Part shown: one piece after another, positions 35,083 through 44,585 of the stretch
Layout of the letters: each line of letters begins with the position of its first letter
How positions within the stretch are numbered: the stretch's first letter is position 1
Assembly (NCBI RefSeq): GCF_016836705.1
Contig: NZ_JAFCGY010000001.1
Span: 434,001-498,000 of the forward strand
Length of the DNA stretch: 64,000 nt
Reading direction: 5' to 3'
Origin: Mesorhizobium caraganae
Lineage (GTDB): Bacteria; Pseudomonadota; Alphaproteobacteria; Rhizobiales; Rhizobiaceae
Position numbers and translations under genes: made by a program
Notes under the pieces: generated by a model
What the model was told of the DNA's origin: nothing
What the model saw: only the letters and a program-made list of their open reading frames with translations
Databases searched by the model: none

Positions 35083-35775
35083 TCAGGCCACGTCCCGCCG
35101 AATTGGCTTGCGATCGTCAGTCGCGAACACCGCGCTCGCCTCGCTGACGATAGAGACATGGTCCCTGGCGGCCTTGCCCGCAGCCACGCTGTCTCCACGC
35201 ATGATTGCGGTGACAATTAGGTCGTGTTCCTGCCAGGATTTGGCCAGCCGTCCGGGCAGCATGAACTGCGCGCGGCGGAAGGGTGCCAACCGGCTGCGGG
35301 TCATCACGGTGAGATCGTGGATATGCGTATTGTGGGCGCCACGATAAAGCCGGCTATGGAACTCGGTGTTGAAATACTCGTAGTCCTCCTCGGCGCCCAG
35401 CTGAACCATCCGCGCTGAAGCCTGGTGCTCGATCTCGAGCCCGCGGCGCTCGCTGCTGGTCATGCGCTCGGCCGAGAAGCGCGCGCAGATCGCCTCCAGT
35501 TCGGCCATGCTCTCGAACATCGAGGCGAGATGCTCCTGCGTCACGACGGCGACGATAGCGCCCCTGTTGGGTCGCCTCTCGACCAGGCCCATGGCGCTGA
35601 GCTGGCCAAGCGCCTCCCTGACCGGGGTGCGTGATACGTCGAAGCGGGCGGCGAGCGAGGCCTCGTCCAGCTTTTCGCCGGGGCGCAGGTAGCCGGTGAC
35701 GATCCGGTCGCCGATCGCCCGCACCATCTGATCCACGGTCGTGCCCGACCTGATCAAGCTGCGCTTCCCCGACAA
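35083..35775 (-). CDS. GntR/FadR-type regulator (FCD domain)
   Basis: A 230-residue regulator: winged helix about residues 10-75 (YLRPGEKLDEASLAARFDVS, RTPVREALGQLSAMGLVERR) followed by a helical FCD effector domain with metal/carboxylate-type histidines (EFHSRLYRGAHNTHIHD, EHDLIVTAI). It is divergent from the biuret-type operon at 36050, and the gap contains two inverted copies of a 12-base sequence. It probably represses or tunes that operon in response to the imported compound or a breakdown product. Confidence 0.93.
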   Translation of the reverse strand: MSGKRSLIRSGTTVDQMVRAIGDRIVTGYLRPGEKLDEASLAARFDVSRTPVREALGQLSAMGLVERRPNRGAIVAVVTQEHLASMFESMAELEAICARFSAERMTSSERRGLEIEHQASARMVQLGAEEDYEYFNTEFHSRLYRGAHNTHIHDLTVMTRSRLAPFRRAQFMLPGRLAKSWQEHDLIVTAIMRGDSVAAGKAARDHVSIVSEASAVFATDDRKPIRRDVA

Positions 35776-35891
35776 GTTTCCTCCGTCGCGTCTTCTCGTG
35801 GAGTCGGCCGACTCGTCGGTCCTTCGACTCGATATGCCCTCTATGCCTCTATTTTAATCTGCCTGTCAAACTGGGTATTTTCAAAGCAAAA

Positions 35892-35903
35892 AGTGCATGC
35901 AAT
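35892..35903. promoter_or_regulatory. Candidate GntR operator 1 (AGTGCATGCAAT)
   Basis: The exact inverted copy of the 12-mer at 35983-35994, with the palindromic core TGCATGCA. It lies between gntR and the transporter operon. Confidence 0.6.
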
Positions 35904-35972
35904 TGCCTGTGCTGTGAGCACGAGCCTTCGATATGATAACTGATTTTATTGGATAAATTTCAATTTGAAAAC

Positions 35973-35988
35973 TGGCACGGTGATTGCA
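35973..35988 (+). promoter_or_regulatory. Sigma-54 promoter of the biuret-type operon
   Basis: TGGCACG-N4-TTGCA: a full match to the RpoN -24/-12 consensus, with the invariant GG (35974-35975) and GC (35986-35987) separated by 10 bases. It is 62 bases before the first operon gene, so expression should need an enhancer-binding activator, presumably NtrC under nitrogen limitation. Confidence 0.88.
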
Positions 35989-35994
35989 TGCACT
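35983..35994. promoter_or_regulatory. Candidate GntR operator 2 (ATTGCATGCACT) overlapping the -12 box
   Basis: The inverted partner of 35892-35903. It overlaps the -12 element of the sigma-54 promoter, a position where a bound repressor would block RNA polymerase. Confidence 0.6.
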
Positions 35995-36049
35995 TTCTTG
36001 ACGGCATGTTAACCGACCCGGAAAAGGGTCCCAAAGGGGAGCATTCACT

Positions 36050-37177
36050 ATGACCGACAGATTCATGCTTAACCGCCGCCAACTGCTCAAGACCTCCGCC
36101 GCGGGAGCCGCACTCGGCCTGGCCTCGGCATCCTTTCCGATCAGCCGTGCCTTCGCCGCCGCCGCCACCGTCGGCTTCATCTATGTCGGCCCGAAGGACG
36201 ACTACGGCTACAACCAGGCGCATGCCGAGGGGGCAGCGTCGCTGAAGGGCGTCGAAGGCATCTCCGTCGTCGAGGAGGAAAACGTTCCCGAGACGGTCGA
36301 CGTCCAGAAGACGATTGAATCGATGATCAATCTCGATGGCGCCTCGCTGATCTTCCCGACCTCCTTCGGCTATTTCGATCCGCACATGCTGGCCATGTGC
36401 GCGAAATTCCCCGACGTGCAGTTCCGCCATTGCGGCGGCATGTGGAACAAGGACAAGCATCCGATGAATGCCGGTTCCTATTTCGGCTATATCGGCATGG
36501 GCCAGTATCTCAACGGCGTCGTCGCCGGCCACACCTCGAAGAGCAAAAAGCTCGGCTTCGTCGCCGCCAAGCCGATCCCGCAGGTGCTGCTCAACATCAA
36601 CTCCTTCCTGCTCGGCGCGCGCTCGGTCGACCCGACCATCACCTGCCAGGTCATCTTCACCGGCGAGTGGTCGCTGGCGGTCAAGGAGGCGGAAGCCACC
36701 AACGCCCTGGTCGATCAGGGCGCCGACGTCATCACCTGCCATGTCGACAGCCCGAAAGTGGTGGTCGAGACGGCCGCCGGCCGCGGCGCCTTCGTCTGCG
36801 GCTATCACGCCAACCAGAGCCCGCTGGCGCCGGAAAAATACCTCACCGGTGCCGAGTGGAACTGGGCCAAGGTCTACAAGATGTTCGTCGACGACCTCAT
36901 CGCCGGCACGCCGCTGCCCAATTTCACCCGCGGCGGACTGGCCGACGGCTTCGTCAAGATGAGCCCGCTCGGTCCCGCCGTCGGCGAGGCGGCCCGCAAG
37001 CAGTTCGACGCCACCCTGGCCGAAATGATGAAAGGCGGCTTCTCCGTCATCAAGGGTCCGCTGAAGAGCAACAAGGGCGCCGTCGTGGCGACGGAAGGCC
37101 AGGCCTTCGCCGAGACCGCCATCGAGCTCGAAAGCATGGACTATCTCGTCGAGGGCGTCGTCGGCTCGACCGCCTGA
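36050..37177 (+). CDS. BMP-family ABC transporter substrate-binding protein
   Basis: A 375-residue periplasmic binding protein of the BmpA/Med type, usually binding nucleosides or purine-like compounds. Tat-type leader LNRRQLLKTSAAGAALGLAS with cleavage near AFAA; then VGFIYVGPKDDYGYNQAHAE, the family opening. FRHCGGMWNKDKHPMNAGSY and GQYLNGVVAGHTSKSKKLGF are typical hinge segments. First gene of an eight-gene operon whose hydrolases point to a ureide-type ligand such as biuret or a related compound. Ligand is inferred from context. Confidence 0.93.
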   Translation: MTDRFMLNRRQLLKTSAAGAALGLASASFPISRAFAAAATVGFIYVGPKDDYGYNQAHAEGAASLKGVEGISVVEEENVPETVDVQKTIESMINLDGASLIFPTSFGYFDPHMLAMCAKFPDVQFRHCGGMWNKDKHPMNAGSYFGYIGMGQYLNGVVAGHTSKSKKLGFVAAKPIPQVLLNINSFLLGARSVDPTITCQVIFTGEWSLAVKEAEATNALVDQGADVITCHVDSPKVVVETAAGRGAFVCGYHANQSPLAPEKYLTGAEWNWAKVYKMFVDDLIAGTPLPNFTRGGLADGFVKMSPLGPAVGEAARKQFDATLAEMMKGGFSVIKGPLKSNKGAVVATEGQAFAETAIELESMDYLVEGVVGSTA

Positions 37178-37200
37178 AGCTGAGCGCGGAGACGGGGACC

Positions 37201-38325
37201 ATGACGGATACGACCAGCAGTGCGGAGGCGCCGGCAGTGTTCGGCGCCAGGGGATATCCGGCGGCGCTCGAATGGATCGCCAGGCGGGCGGAAGCCTTCG
37301 TTATTCCGCTCGCGGCGCTGGTCGTCGGCATGGTCCTGTTCAGCCTGTTTATTGCGCTGGTCGGCAAGTCGCCGGTCCAGCTCTATGAAACCATGTGGCG
37401 CGGCGGCTTCGGCTCGTGGTTCTCCATCCAGAACTCGCTGTCGCGCGGGGCGCCCCTGCTGCTCGCGGCGCTCTGCGTGGCGCTGCCGGCGCGGCTCGGC
37501 CTCGTCGTCATCGGCGGCGAGGGCGCCATCGTTCTCGGCGGCGTCGCCGCCGCTGCCATCGGCGTGGCGCTGGGCGGCGCGCCATCCTCAATCGTCATTC
37601 TTGCCATGGGCGTGGCGGGCATGGCCGCCGGCGGCATCTGGATAGGTGCCGTCGGCGCGCTCCGCCATTACCGGGCCGTAAACGAAACCATCTCCAGCCT
37701 GCTGATGGCCTACATCGCCATCGCCCTGATGAACCAACTGGTGGAAGGGCCGCTGCGCGACCCGGCTTCGCTCAACAAGCCCTCGACCCAGCCGCTCGCC
37801 GACATCTACCGTATCGGCAACATTCCGGGCATGGAGGTGCATTGGGGGCTTGCCGTCGGCGTCGTCGCCTGCGTGCTCTGCTGGGTGCTGATCGAAAAGA
37901 CCCGCTGGGGCTTCGCCGCCCGTATCGCCGGCGGCAATGTCAGGGCAGCGCAGCTGCAGGGGCTGGCCGTCGGACCGCTCATCGTCGGCTTTACCGCGCT
38001 TGCCGGCGGCTTTGCCGGCCTTGCCGGCATGCTGGAAGTCGCGGCCGTGCAAGGCAGCGCCAACGGCTCGCTCGCCGCCGGCTATGGTTACACCGGCATC
38101 CTCGTCGCCTTTCTCGCTCGCCACAACCCGCTGGCCATCATCCCGGTCGCCATCCTGCTTGGCGGCATCGACGCGTCCGGCGGGCTGATCCAGCGCCGCA
38201 TGGACCTGCCCGACGCCACCGTGCTGGTGCTGCAAGGCATGCTGTTCATCGTCATCCTGTTCAGCGAGACCTTGTACGGCCGCTTCAAGGCCTTCAATCT
38301 CGACCTGTGGCAGAGGGCCGCCTGA
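37201..38325 (+). CDS. ABC transporter permease, BMP-type, subunit 1
   Basis: A 374-residue inner-membrane protein with about nine hydrophobic segments (for example IPLAALVVGMVLFSLFIALV and LGLVVIGGEGAIVLGGVAAA). The gene starts 23 bases after the binding protein, and the frame open upstream inside that gene is not used. Motif GGEGAIVLGG is common in YufP/NupB-type permeases. It pairs with subunit 2, overlapping it by one base (TGATG). Confidence 0.93.
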   Translation: MTDTTSSAEAPAVFGARGYPAALEWIARRAEAFVIPLAALVVGMVLFSLFIALVGKSPVQLYETMWRGGFGSWFSIQNSLSRGAPLLLAALCVALPARLGLVVIGGEGAIVLGGVAAAAIGVALGGAPSSIVILAMGVAGMAAGGIWIGAVGALRHYRAVNETISSLLMAYIAIALMNQLVEGPLRDPASLNKPSTQPLADIYRIGNIPGMEVHWGLAVGVVACVLCWVLIEKTRWGFAARIAGGNVRAAQLQGLAVGPLIVGFTALAGGFAGLAGMLEVAAVQGSANGSLAAGYGYTGILVAFLARHNPLAIIPVAILLGGIDASGGLIQRRMDLPDATVLVLQGMLFIVILFSETLYGRFKAFNLDLWQRAA

Positions 38326-39251
38326 TGGACGCAACCGAGATCGGTCTCTGGGGCGTGCCGCTCGCCATCCTCGGCGGTGCCATCCGCGTGTCGACGCCCT
38401 TCATCTTCGTCTCGCTGGGCGAGGCCATCACCGAGCGCTCCGGTCGCATCAACCTTGGCCTCGAAGGAACGCTCGTCTTCGGCGCCATGACCGCCTATGC
38501 GGTCGCGGTGATGACCGACTCGCCATGGCTCGGCCTGCTGGCCGCCGCGGCCGCCGGCCTTTGCTTCGGCCTGTTCCATGGCTGGATCTGCAAATTCCCG
38601 AAAGTCAATGACATCGCAATCGGCATAGCGCTGATGCTGTTCGGCTCGGGGCTCGCCTTCTTTTTCGGTAAGCCGTTCATCAAGCCGAAGGCGCCCAACC
38701 TTCCGGCCATTCCGTTCGGCGCATGGTCCGACATTCCGCAGGTGCAGGCGGCGCTCGACGTCAACGTCCTGTTCCTGATCGGGGCGGCACTTTCGCTCGT
38801 CCTGTGGTGGGCCTTCCGCAACACTCGCGCCGGCCTCATCGTGCGCGTCGTCGGTGATAGTTCCGACGCCGCGCGCGCCATGGGCCTCAACCCGAACACG
38901 GTGCGCCTCGTCGCCACCGGTGTCGGCGGCGCGCTGGCCGGTATCGGCGGCGCCTATCTGTCGCTCTACTATCCCGGCAGCTGGACGGAGCGCATCTCGT
39001 CTGGCCAGGGGCTGATGGCGGTGGCACTGGTCATTTTCGCGCGCTGGAATCCGCTCGGCTGCTTTGCCGCCGCCCTTCTGTTCGGCGGCGCCGGAGCGCT
39101 CGGACCGGCGCTGCAGTCGGTCGGCGTCACGCAAGGCTACTACCTGTTCTACGCCGCCCCCTACATCCTCACCTTGATCATCATGATCGCCACCTCGTCG
39201 CCGACCCGTTCGCTTGCCGGCGCGCCGGGTGAATTGTCGATCACCAAATAA
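38325..39251 (+). CDS. ABC transporter permease, BMP-type, subunit 2
   Basis: A 308-residue inner-membrane permease of the YufQ/NupC type with about eight membrane segments; the conserved [20 protein letters not shown] marks the family. It completes the channel with subunit 1 and the ATPase at 39978. The start ATG shares its A with the previous stop. The biuret hydrolase follows after 14 bases. Confidence 0.93.
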   Translation: MDATEIGLWGVPLAILGGAIRVSTPFIFVSLGEAITERSGRINLGLEGTLVFGAMTAYAVAVMTDSPWLGLLAAAAAGLCFGLFHGWICKFPKVNDIAIGIALMLFGSGLAFFFGKPFIKPKAPNLPAIPFGAWSDIPQVQAALDVNVLFLIGAALSLVLWWAFRNTRAGLIVRVVGDSSDAARAMGLNPNTVRLVATGVGGALAGIGGAYLSLYYPGSWTERISSGQGLMAVALVIFARWNPLGCFAAALLFGGAGALGPALQSVGVTQGYYLFYAAPYILTLIIMIATSSPTRSLAGAPGELSITK

Positions 39252-39265
39252 CTGGAGTTTTTGCC

Positions 39266-39967
39266 ATGAACGCCAGAGCCGAAATCACCCAGCGCTACAT
39301 CGACGCCGACCCTTATCCGTGGCCCTACAATGGCGAACTTCGCCCCGACAACACGGCGTTGATCATCATCGACATGCAGACCGATTTCTGCGGACCGGGC
39401 GGCTATGTCGACCATATGGGCTACGACCTGTCGCTGGTGCGGGCGCCGATCGAGCCGATCAAATCGGTGCTGTCGGCTATGCGCGCGAAAGGCTACACCA
39501 TCATCCACACCCGCGAGGGCCACCGGCCCGACCTCGCCGACCTTCCCGCCAACAAGCGCTGGCGCTCGCGCCGCATCAATGCCGGCATCGGCGATCCAGG
39601 ACCCTGCGGGCGCATCCTGGTGCGCGGCGAGCCGGGTTGGGACATCATTCCCGACCTTTACCCGATCGAGGGCGAGCCGATCATCGACAAGCCGGGCAAG
39701 GGCTCGTTCTGCGCCACCGACCTGGAACTGATCCTCAACCAGCGCGGCATCGAAAACATCGTGCTCACCGGCATCACCACCGATGTCTGCGTCCACACAA
39801 CCATGCGCGAGGCCAACGACCGCGGCTTCGAATGCGTCATGCTGGAGGATTGTTGCGGGGCGACCGACTACGGCAATCATCTCGCCGCCATCAAGATGAT
39901 CAAGATGCAGGGCGGCGTCTTCGGCGCGGTGTCGAACGCGGCGTCCTTCGTCGCCCAACTGCCGTGA
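39266..39967 (+). CDS. biuH: Biuret amidohydrolase
   Basis: A 233-residue isochorismatase-fold cysteine hydrolase, expected to convert biuret to allophanate and ammonia. The N-terminal [17 protein letters not shown] is what I recall of the Rhizobium leguminosarum BiuH, and the catalytic triad falls exactly at its published numbering: Asp 36 (IIIDMQTDF), Lys 142 (DKPGKGSF) and Cys 175 (TTDVCVHTT). It lies inside the transporter operon, and allophanate hydrolase is four genes on. Assignment rests on remembered sequence and numbering; substrate should be tested against triuret and ureidoacrylate. Confidence 0.88.
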   Translation: MNARAEITQRYIDADPYPWPYNGELRPDNTALIIIDMQTDFCGPGGYVDHMGYDLSLVRAPIEPIKSVLSAMRAKGYTIIHTREGHRPDLADLPANKRWRSRRINAGIGDPGPCGRILVRGEPGWDIIPDLYPIEGEPIIDKPGKGSFCATDLELILNQRGIENIVLTGITTDVCVHTTMREANDRGFECVMLEDCCGATDYGNHLAAIKMIKMQGGVFGAVSNAASFVAQLP

Positions 39968-39977
39968 GGAAGCCAGG

Positions 39978-41510
39978 ATGAGCGCGATCACGGGCAACAA
40001 GGCCGTCGGCGTCGAGACCATCGGCATGACCATGCGCTTCGGCGCCTTCACGGCGCTGGGCGATGTCTCGATCAAGGTGCCGGCCGGCTCTTTCCACGCC
40101 CTGCTCGGCGAAAACGGCGCCGGCAAGTCGACGCTGGTCAAATGCATGATGGGTTTCTATCACCCGACCGCCGGCGGCATTCTGGTCGACGGCCGCGAGG
40201 TGGCGATCGCCAGCCCCAGGGACGCATCGGCGCTCGGCCTCGGCATGGTCTACCAGCATTTTACGCTTGTCCCGTCGCTGACCGGCGCCGAAAACCTGGT
40301 CATTTCGCGTGAGAAGGTTGCCGGCGTGATCGACTGGCGCAAGGAGCGCGGCGACCTTGCCGTGTTCATGGATCGCATGCCGTTCAAGCTGCCGCTCGAC
40401 GTCAAGGTGGCCGAACTCGCGGCCGGCGAGAAGCAGAAGCTGGAGATCATCAAGCAGCTCTATCTTGGCCGCTCCTTCCTGGTGCTGGACGAGCCGACCT
40501 CCGTGCTCACCCCCGGCGAGGCGCAGGAAGTGCTGGGCCTTGTGCGCGACATGACAAAAGCCGGCGACCTCACCGTGCTGATGATCTCGCACAAATTCCA
40601 CGAGGTGACGGCGTTCGCCGACGACGTCAGCGTGCTGCGCAAGGGCAGGCTGACCGGCACCGGCCGCGTCGTCGACCTAGACCGCAAAGCCATGGCGGCG
40701 ATGATGATCGGGGACCAGCCGATCGCCGCGCTCGACAGCCGCGCCGAGCCGAAGCCGGACGCCGAGATCGTGCTCAAGGTCAAGGCGCTGAAGGCGCCTG
40801 ACCGCACCGGGCTGAAGTCGATCCGGATCGAGGATCTCGGCGTGCGCTCCGGCGAGATCGTCGGCATCGCCGGCATTTCCGGCAACGGCCAGAAGGAATT
40901 CCTCGAAGTGCTGGCCGGGCAGCGCCCCCGCGATGCCGGCGAAGTCATGGTGCGCGGTACCGCCTATGCGGCGACGCGCGCCGAGGCGCGTGCGCTCAAC
41001 GTCCGGCTCATCCCGGAAGAGCCGCTGAAGAATGCCTGCGCGCCGAAGATGACGGTGGCCGAGAACATCTCCTTCCGCACCTTCGACATCGACAGCAACG
41101 GCAAGCCGGTGAGCTGGATCAGCGCCAGCGCCATCAAGGCATTCAGCGCCAGGCTGGTCGAGCAGTTCAAGGTCAAGACCGCCTCGCTTGCCTCGCCAAT
41201 CGCTTCGCTGTCGGGCGGCAATGTGCAGCGCGCCGTGCTTGCCCGCGAACTCACCGGCGAGGTCGATCTGCTGATCGTCTCCAACCCGTGCTTCGGCCTC
41301 GACTTCTCGGCGGTGGCCGAAATCCGCGCCCGCATCATGAAGGCGCGCAATGCGGGTGCCGCAGTGCTTCTGATGTCGGAAGACCTCGACGAACTGCTCG
41401 AACTGTCCGACCGCATCTTCGTCATGTCGGACGGCGCGCTGGTCTATGAGACGCCGATTGCGCAGGCCAGCGTGCAGACCATCGGCGAACACATGGCGGG
41501 ACACCACTGA
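39978..41510 (+). CDS. ABC transporter ATP-binding protein, BMP-type, duplicated
   Basis: A 510-residue fused double ATPase. Domain 1 has Walker A GENGAGKST near residue 44, signature ELAAGEKQKLEI and Walker B FLVLDEPTSVLTP. Domain 2 has a degenerate Walker A (GISGNGQKEFLEV), signature SLSGGNVQRAVLARE and Walker B-like LLIVSNPCFGLD. One intact and one degenerate site is usual in sugar/nucleoside importers of this class. It energises the two permeases, and the biuret hydrolase gene separates it from them. Confidence 0.94.
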   Translation: MSAITGNKAVGVETIGMTMRFGAFTALGDVSIKVPAGSFHALLGENGAGKSTLVKCMMGFYHPTAGGILVDGREVAIASPRDASALGLGMVYQHFTLVPSLTGAENLVISREKVAGVIDWRKERGDLAVFMDRMPFKLPLDVKVAELAAGEKQKLEIIKQLYLGRSFLVLDEPTSVLTPGEAQEVLGLVRDMTKAGDLTVLMISHKFHEVTAFADDVSVLRKGRLTGTGRVVDLDRKAMAAMMIGDQPIAALDSRAEPKPDAEIVLKVKALKAPDRTGLKSIRIEDLGVRSGEIVGIAGISGNGQKEFLEVLAGQRPRDAGEVMVRGTAYAATRAEARALNVRLIPEEPLKNACAPKMTVAENISFRTFDIDSNGKPVSWISASAIKAFSARLVEQFKVKTASLASPIASLSGGNVQRAVLARELTGEVDLLIVSNPCFGLDFSAVAEIRARIMKARNAGAAVLLMSEDLDELLELSDRIFVMSDGALVYETPIAQASVQTIGEHMAGHH

Positions 41511-42178
41511 TGGCGGAAATCGATGCGCTGCCGTTTTCCTTCACCTTCAAGCGGCAGACCATGGCGCTGGTGGTCATCGACATGCAGCGAGACTTCGCCG
41601 AGCCCGGCGGCTTCGGCGCCAGTCTCGGCAACGACGTCGGCCGCGTGACCGCGATCGTGCCGACAGTGAAGCGGCTGATCGAAGGCTTTCGCGCCGCCGG
41701 CCTGCCGGTGATCCACACCATGGAGTGCCATAGGCCCGACCTTTCGGACCTGCCGCCGGCCAAGCGCGACCGCGGCAATCCGTCGATCCGCATCGGCGAT
41801 ATGGGCCCGATGGGACGTCTACTGATCGCGGGCGAACCCGGCACCGCGATCCTCGACGAGCTTGCGCCCTTGCCCGGCGAGATCGTCATCGAGAAGCCCG
41901 GCAAGGGCGCCTTCTATGCGACCAGCCTCGGCAACGACCTCAAGTGGATCGGCGCCCGCCAACTCGTCTTTGCCGGCGTGACGACCGAAGTTTGCGTGCA
42001 GACGACGATGCGCGAGGCCAACGATCGCGGCTATGAGTGCCTGCTCGCCGAGGACGCGACGGAAAGTTATTTCCCCGAGTTCAAGGCGGCGGCAATCGCC
42101 ATGATCAGGGCGCAGGGCGCCATCGTCGGCTGGACGGCAACGACCGACCAGGTGCTCGAGGGAATTGCCAATGCCTAA
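41510..42178 (+). CDS. Second isochorismatase-family cysteine hydrolase
   Basis: A 222-residue paralogue of the biuret hydrolase keeping the triad motifs: ALVVIDMQRDF (Asp), IEKPGKGAF (Lys) and TTEVCVQTT (Cys). It lacks the [10 protein letters not shown]-terminus and the GATDYGNH region (here ATESYFPEF), so it probably takes a different substrate, such as triuret, another ureide or a nucleobase-derived carbamate. The start overlaps the ATPase stop by one base (TGATG). It may act before biuret hydrolase in a chain; inference. Confidence 0.9.
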   Translation: MAEIDALPFSFTFKRQTMALVVIDMQRDFAEPGGFGASLGNDVGRVTAIVPTVKRLIEGFRAAGLPVIHTMECHRPDLSDLPPAKRDRGNPSIRIGDMGPMGRLLIAGEPGTAILDELAPLPGEIVIEKPGKGAFYATSLGNDLKWIGARQLVFAGVTTEVCVQTTMREANDRGYECLLAEDATESYFPEFKAAAIAMIRAQGAIVGWTATTDQVLEGIANA

Positions 42179-42521
42179 TCTTGCCTTTGCCGGCCTGCTC
42201 GACGGCGGCTGGCGCGATCTGGCGCTCGAGCATTTCCGCGACGGCATCAGGGTGCACTGGCTGCTCAAGGGCGGACCGGTCGAACCCTCGGTCGCCATTC
42301 TCAGCTACCAGCCTGGCGCCGGCGTGCCGCGCCACCGCCATGTCGGGCTGGAGACCATCGTCGTGCTGGAAGGCATCCAGAGCGACGAGAACGGTGACTA
42401 TCCTGCCGGCAGCGTGATCCTCAATCCGGTCGGGACCGAGCATTCGGTGTGGACGAAGGACGGCTGCGTCGTGCTGATCCAGTGGGACCTGCCGGTGATC
42501 ATTCTGGGGGAGACGAGATGA
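42171..42521 (+). CDS. Small cupin protein in the biuret-type operon
   Basis: A 116-residue single cupin with metal-binding pattern PRHRHVGLETIVVLEGIQ and later GTEHSVWTKDG. Start ATG 42171 overlaps the previous stop; stop overlaps the next start. Position between hydrolases suggests a metal-dependent step or a ligand sensor, but no function can be fixed. Confidence 0.85.
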   Translation: MPNLAFAGLLDGGWRDLALEHFRDGIRVHWLLKGGPVEPSVAILSYQPGAGVPRHRHVGLETIVVLEGIQSDENGDYPAGSVILNPVGTEHSVWTKDGCVVLIQWDLPVIILGETR

Positions 42522-44320
42522 GCGACATCCACTTCGACATAGCGAGCCTGCACGCTGCCTATCGGGACGGCGTCAGCGTTGGCGATGTGATCGCGACGAT
42601 TTATGCCCGCATCGAGACGGCTGACGATCCAGGCATCTTCATCCATCTCGCCGCCCGGGCGGATCTGCTTGCGGCGGCCGAAGCGCTCGGCCCGTTCGAC
42701 CCGCTGGGAAAACCGCTCTGGGGCATTCCCTTCGCCGTCAAGGACAACATCGACGTCGCCGGCATGCCGACGACGGCGGCCTGCGCCGAATACACCTACT
42801 GGCCCGACAGTGACGCCACCGTAGTGGCGCGGCTCAGGGCCGCCGGCGCGCTCGTCGTCGGCAAGACCAATCTCGACCAGTTCGCCACCGGCCTCGTCGG
42901 CGTGCGCACGCCCTGGCCGATCCCGCGCAACGCCATCGACGCGGAGCTCGTGCCGGGCGGCTCCTCCTCGGGGTCGGCGGTGGCGACGGCGCGCGGCATC
43001 GTCTCCTTCGCGCTCGGCACCGACACGGCCGGCTCCGGCCGTATCCCGGCCGGCCTCAACAACATCGTCGGGCTGAAGCCGACCGTCGGTGCGCTGTCGA
43101 CGGCCGGCGTCGTGCCGGCCTGCCGCACGCTCGACTGCGTCTCGGTGTTCGCGCTGACCGTCGACGACGCCTATCTGGTGTTCTCGGTCGCAGCCGCGCG
43201 CGATGCGGCCGATCCCTATTCGCGCGACATCGCCGTCCAGCCGCTCGCCGCCTGCCCGCCGGTGCTGAACGTCGGCATCCCTGCAAAAGCCGACCTGAAA
43301 TTCTTCGGCGATGCGGCGATGCAGGACGGCTTCGAGGCCTCGCTTGCCATGCTGTCGCGGCTCGGCTGCCGGCTGGTCGAAATCCCGTTCGGCGATTTCT
43401 ACGCCACCGCCAACCTCCTCTACGAGGGCGCCTGGGTGGCCGAACGTTATGCGGCGATCCGCGATTTCATGGAAGCCAACGAAGCCGCCATGCATCCGGT
43501 GACGCGCAAGATCATCGGCGGCGCCAGAAGTCTGTCGGCGGCGGACGCCTTTCGCGGCCTCTATGCCTTGCAGGCCTACAAGGCGAAGCTCGCCCCGGTC
43601 ATCGCCTCGGTCGACCTGTTCTGCGTGCCGACCGCGCCGACGCATTACACCACTGCCGGCGTGCTCGCCGATCCGGTCGAGACCAACAGCCGGCTCGGCA
43701 CCTACACCAATTTCGTCAACCTGCTCGATATGTGCGGCATTGCCGTACCGACCGGCACGCGCGATGACGGCCTGCCGATGAGCGTGACGCTGCTTGCGGC
43801 CGCCGGACTGGACGGCCTTGTGGCGTCCGTCGCGCGCGATCTCCATGCCGCGAGCGGCCTCACCCTCGGCGCGACTGGCTGGCGGCAGCCGGGCGCGCAG
43901 CCCGTCGGCGCATCGGCCGAAGACGGCACAATCGAATTGGTGGTGGTCGGCGCTCACCTCTCGGGAATGCCGCTCAATGGCCAGCTCAGGGAGGCTGGTG
44001 CCCGGTTCTGCCGGGCGATGAGGACGGCCTCTTCATACAAGCTTTATGAGCTCGCGGGCCAAGCCACGCCCAAGCCGGGCCTGGTCCGTGTCGGCAACGA
44101 CGGCACTGCGATCGAGGTGGAGGTCTGGCGGCTACCTGCCGACGCTTTCGGCCACTTTGTGGCCGCCATCCCGCCGCCGCTGGGCATTGGCAGTATAGAG
44201 CTTGATGACGGCAGCACCGCCAAAGGCTTTCTGGTGGAATCCGTGGGCTTGCTAGGCGCTTCTGACATCTCGTCATTCGGCGGCTGGCGCCGCTTTTTGT
44301 CAGATCGCGTTCCCGTTTGA
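42518..44320 (+). CDS. atzF: Allophanate hydrolase
   Basis: A 600-residue two-domain enzyme. The N-terminal amidase-signature domain has the Ser-cisSer-Lys triad at Lys 75 (AVKDNID), Ser 149 (GGSSSGSA) and Ser 173 (DTAGSGR), with the same spacing (74 and 24) I recall for AtzF (Lys 91, Ser 165, Ser 189). The C-terminal 150 residues (LVVVGAHLSGMPLNGQL onward) are the second AtzF domain, which decarboxylates the intermediate. It turns allophanate into ammonia and CO2. Overlapping start (ATGA) couples it to the cupin. Last gene of the operon. Confidence 0.93.
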   Translation: MSDIHFDIASLHAAYRDGVSVGDVIATIYARIETADDPGIFIHLAARADLLAAAEALGPFDPLGKPLWGIPFAVKDNIDVAGMPTTAACAEYTYWPDSDATVVARLRAAGALVVGKTNLDQFATGLVGVRTPWPIPRNAIDAELVPGGSSSGSAVATARGIVSFALGTDTAGSGRIPAGLNNIVGLKPTVGALSTAGVVPACRTLDCVSVFALTVDDAYLVFSVAAARDAADPYSRDIAVQPLAACPPVLNVGIPAKADLKFFGDAAMQDGFEASLAMLSRLGCRLVEIPFGDFYATANLLYEGAWVAERYAAIRDFMEANEAAMHPVTRKIIGGARSLSAADAFRGLYALQAYKAKLAPVIASVDLFCVPTAPTHYTTAGVLADPVETNSRLGTYTNFVNLLDMCGIAVPTGTRDDGLPMSVTLLAAAGLDGLVASVARDLHAASGLTLGATGWRQPGAQPVGASAEDGTIELVVVGAHLSGMPLNGQLREAGARFCRAMRTASSYKLYELAGQATPKPGLVRVGNDGTAIEVEVWRLPADAFGHFVAAIPPPLGIGSIELDDGSTAKGFLVESVGLLGASDISSFGGWRRFLSDRVPV

Positions 44321-44585
44321 ACTTCATCAACGCACTTTGCGAAGGTAAGAGGGCTGGGCCCCCGACCGAGGTAGGTTGAACTTCTGATTATCTTCGTTGC
44401 GAAGCCGGAAAGTATCTGGCCCGCAATTTTCCCGGCCATTTTGAAAAGTTTCAAACTTGTCAGTGCCCTTCCTCAGATAAATGCGATCGATCGTATAGCG
44501 GCAAGCTCGACGCACCAGGGAATCGGCCTGTGATCGGTCGACGATCCCGCATTGCACAATTCTTTCGCTTGGTCACAATGCACGC

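Noticed and set aside
36001..36049. Hairpin GACCC-GGAAAA-GGGTC before the BMP gene as a second ANTAR target
   Set aside because: The hexaloop starts with G, not A, no second hairpin or terminator follows.
36397..37200. Extension of the first permease frame back into the BMP gene
   Set aside because: The upstream part overlaps a well-supported binding protein and is Arg-rich; the natural start is the ATG at 37201.
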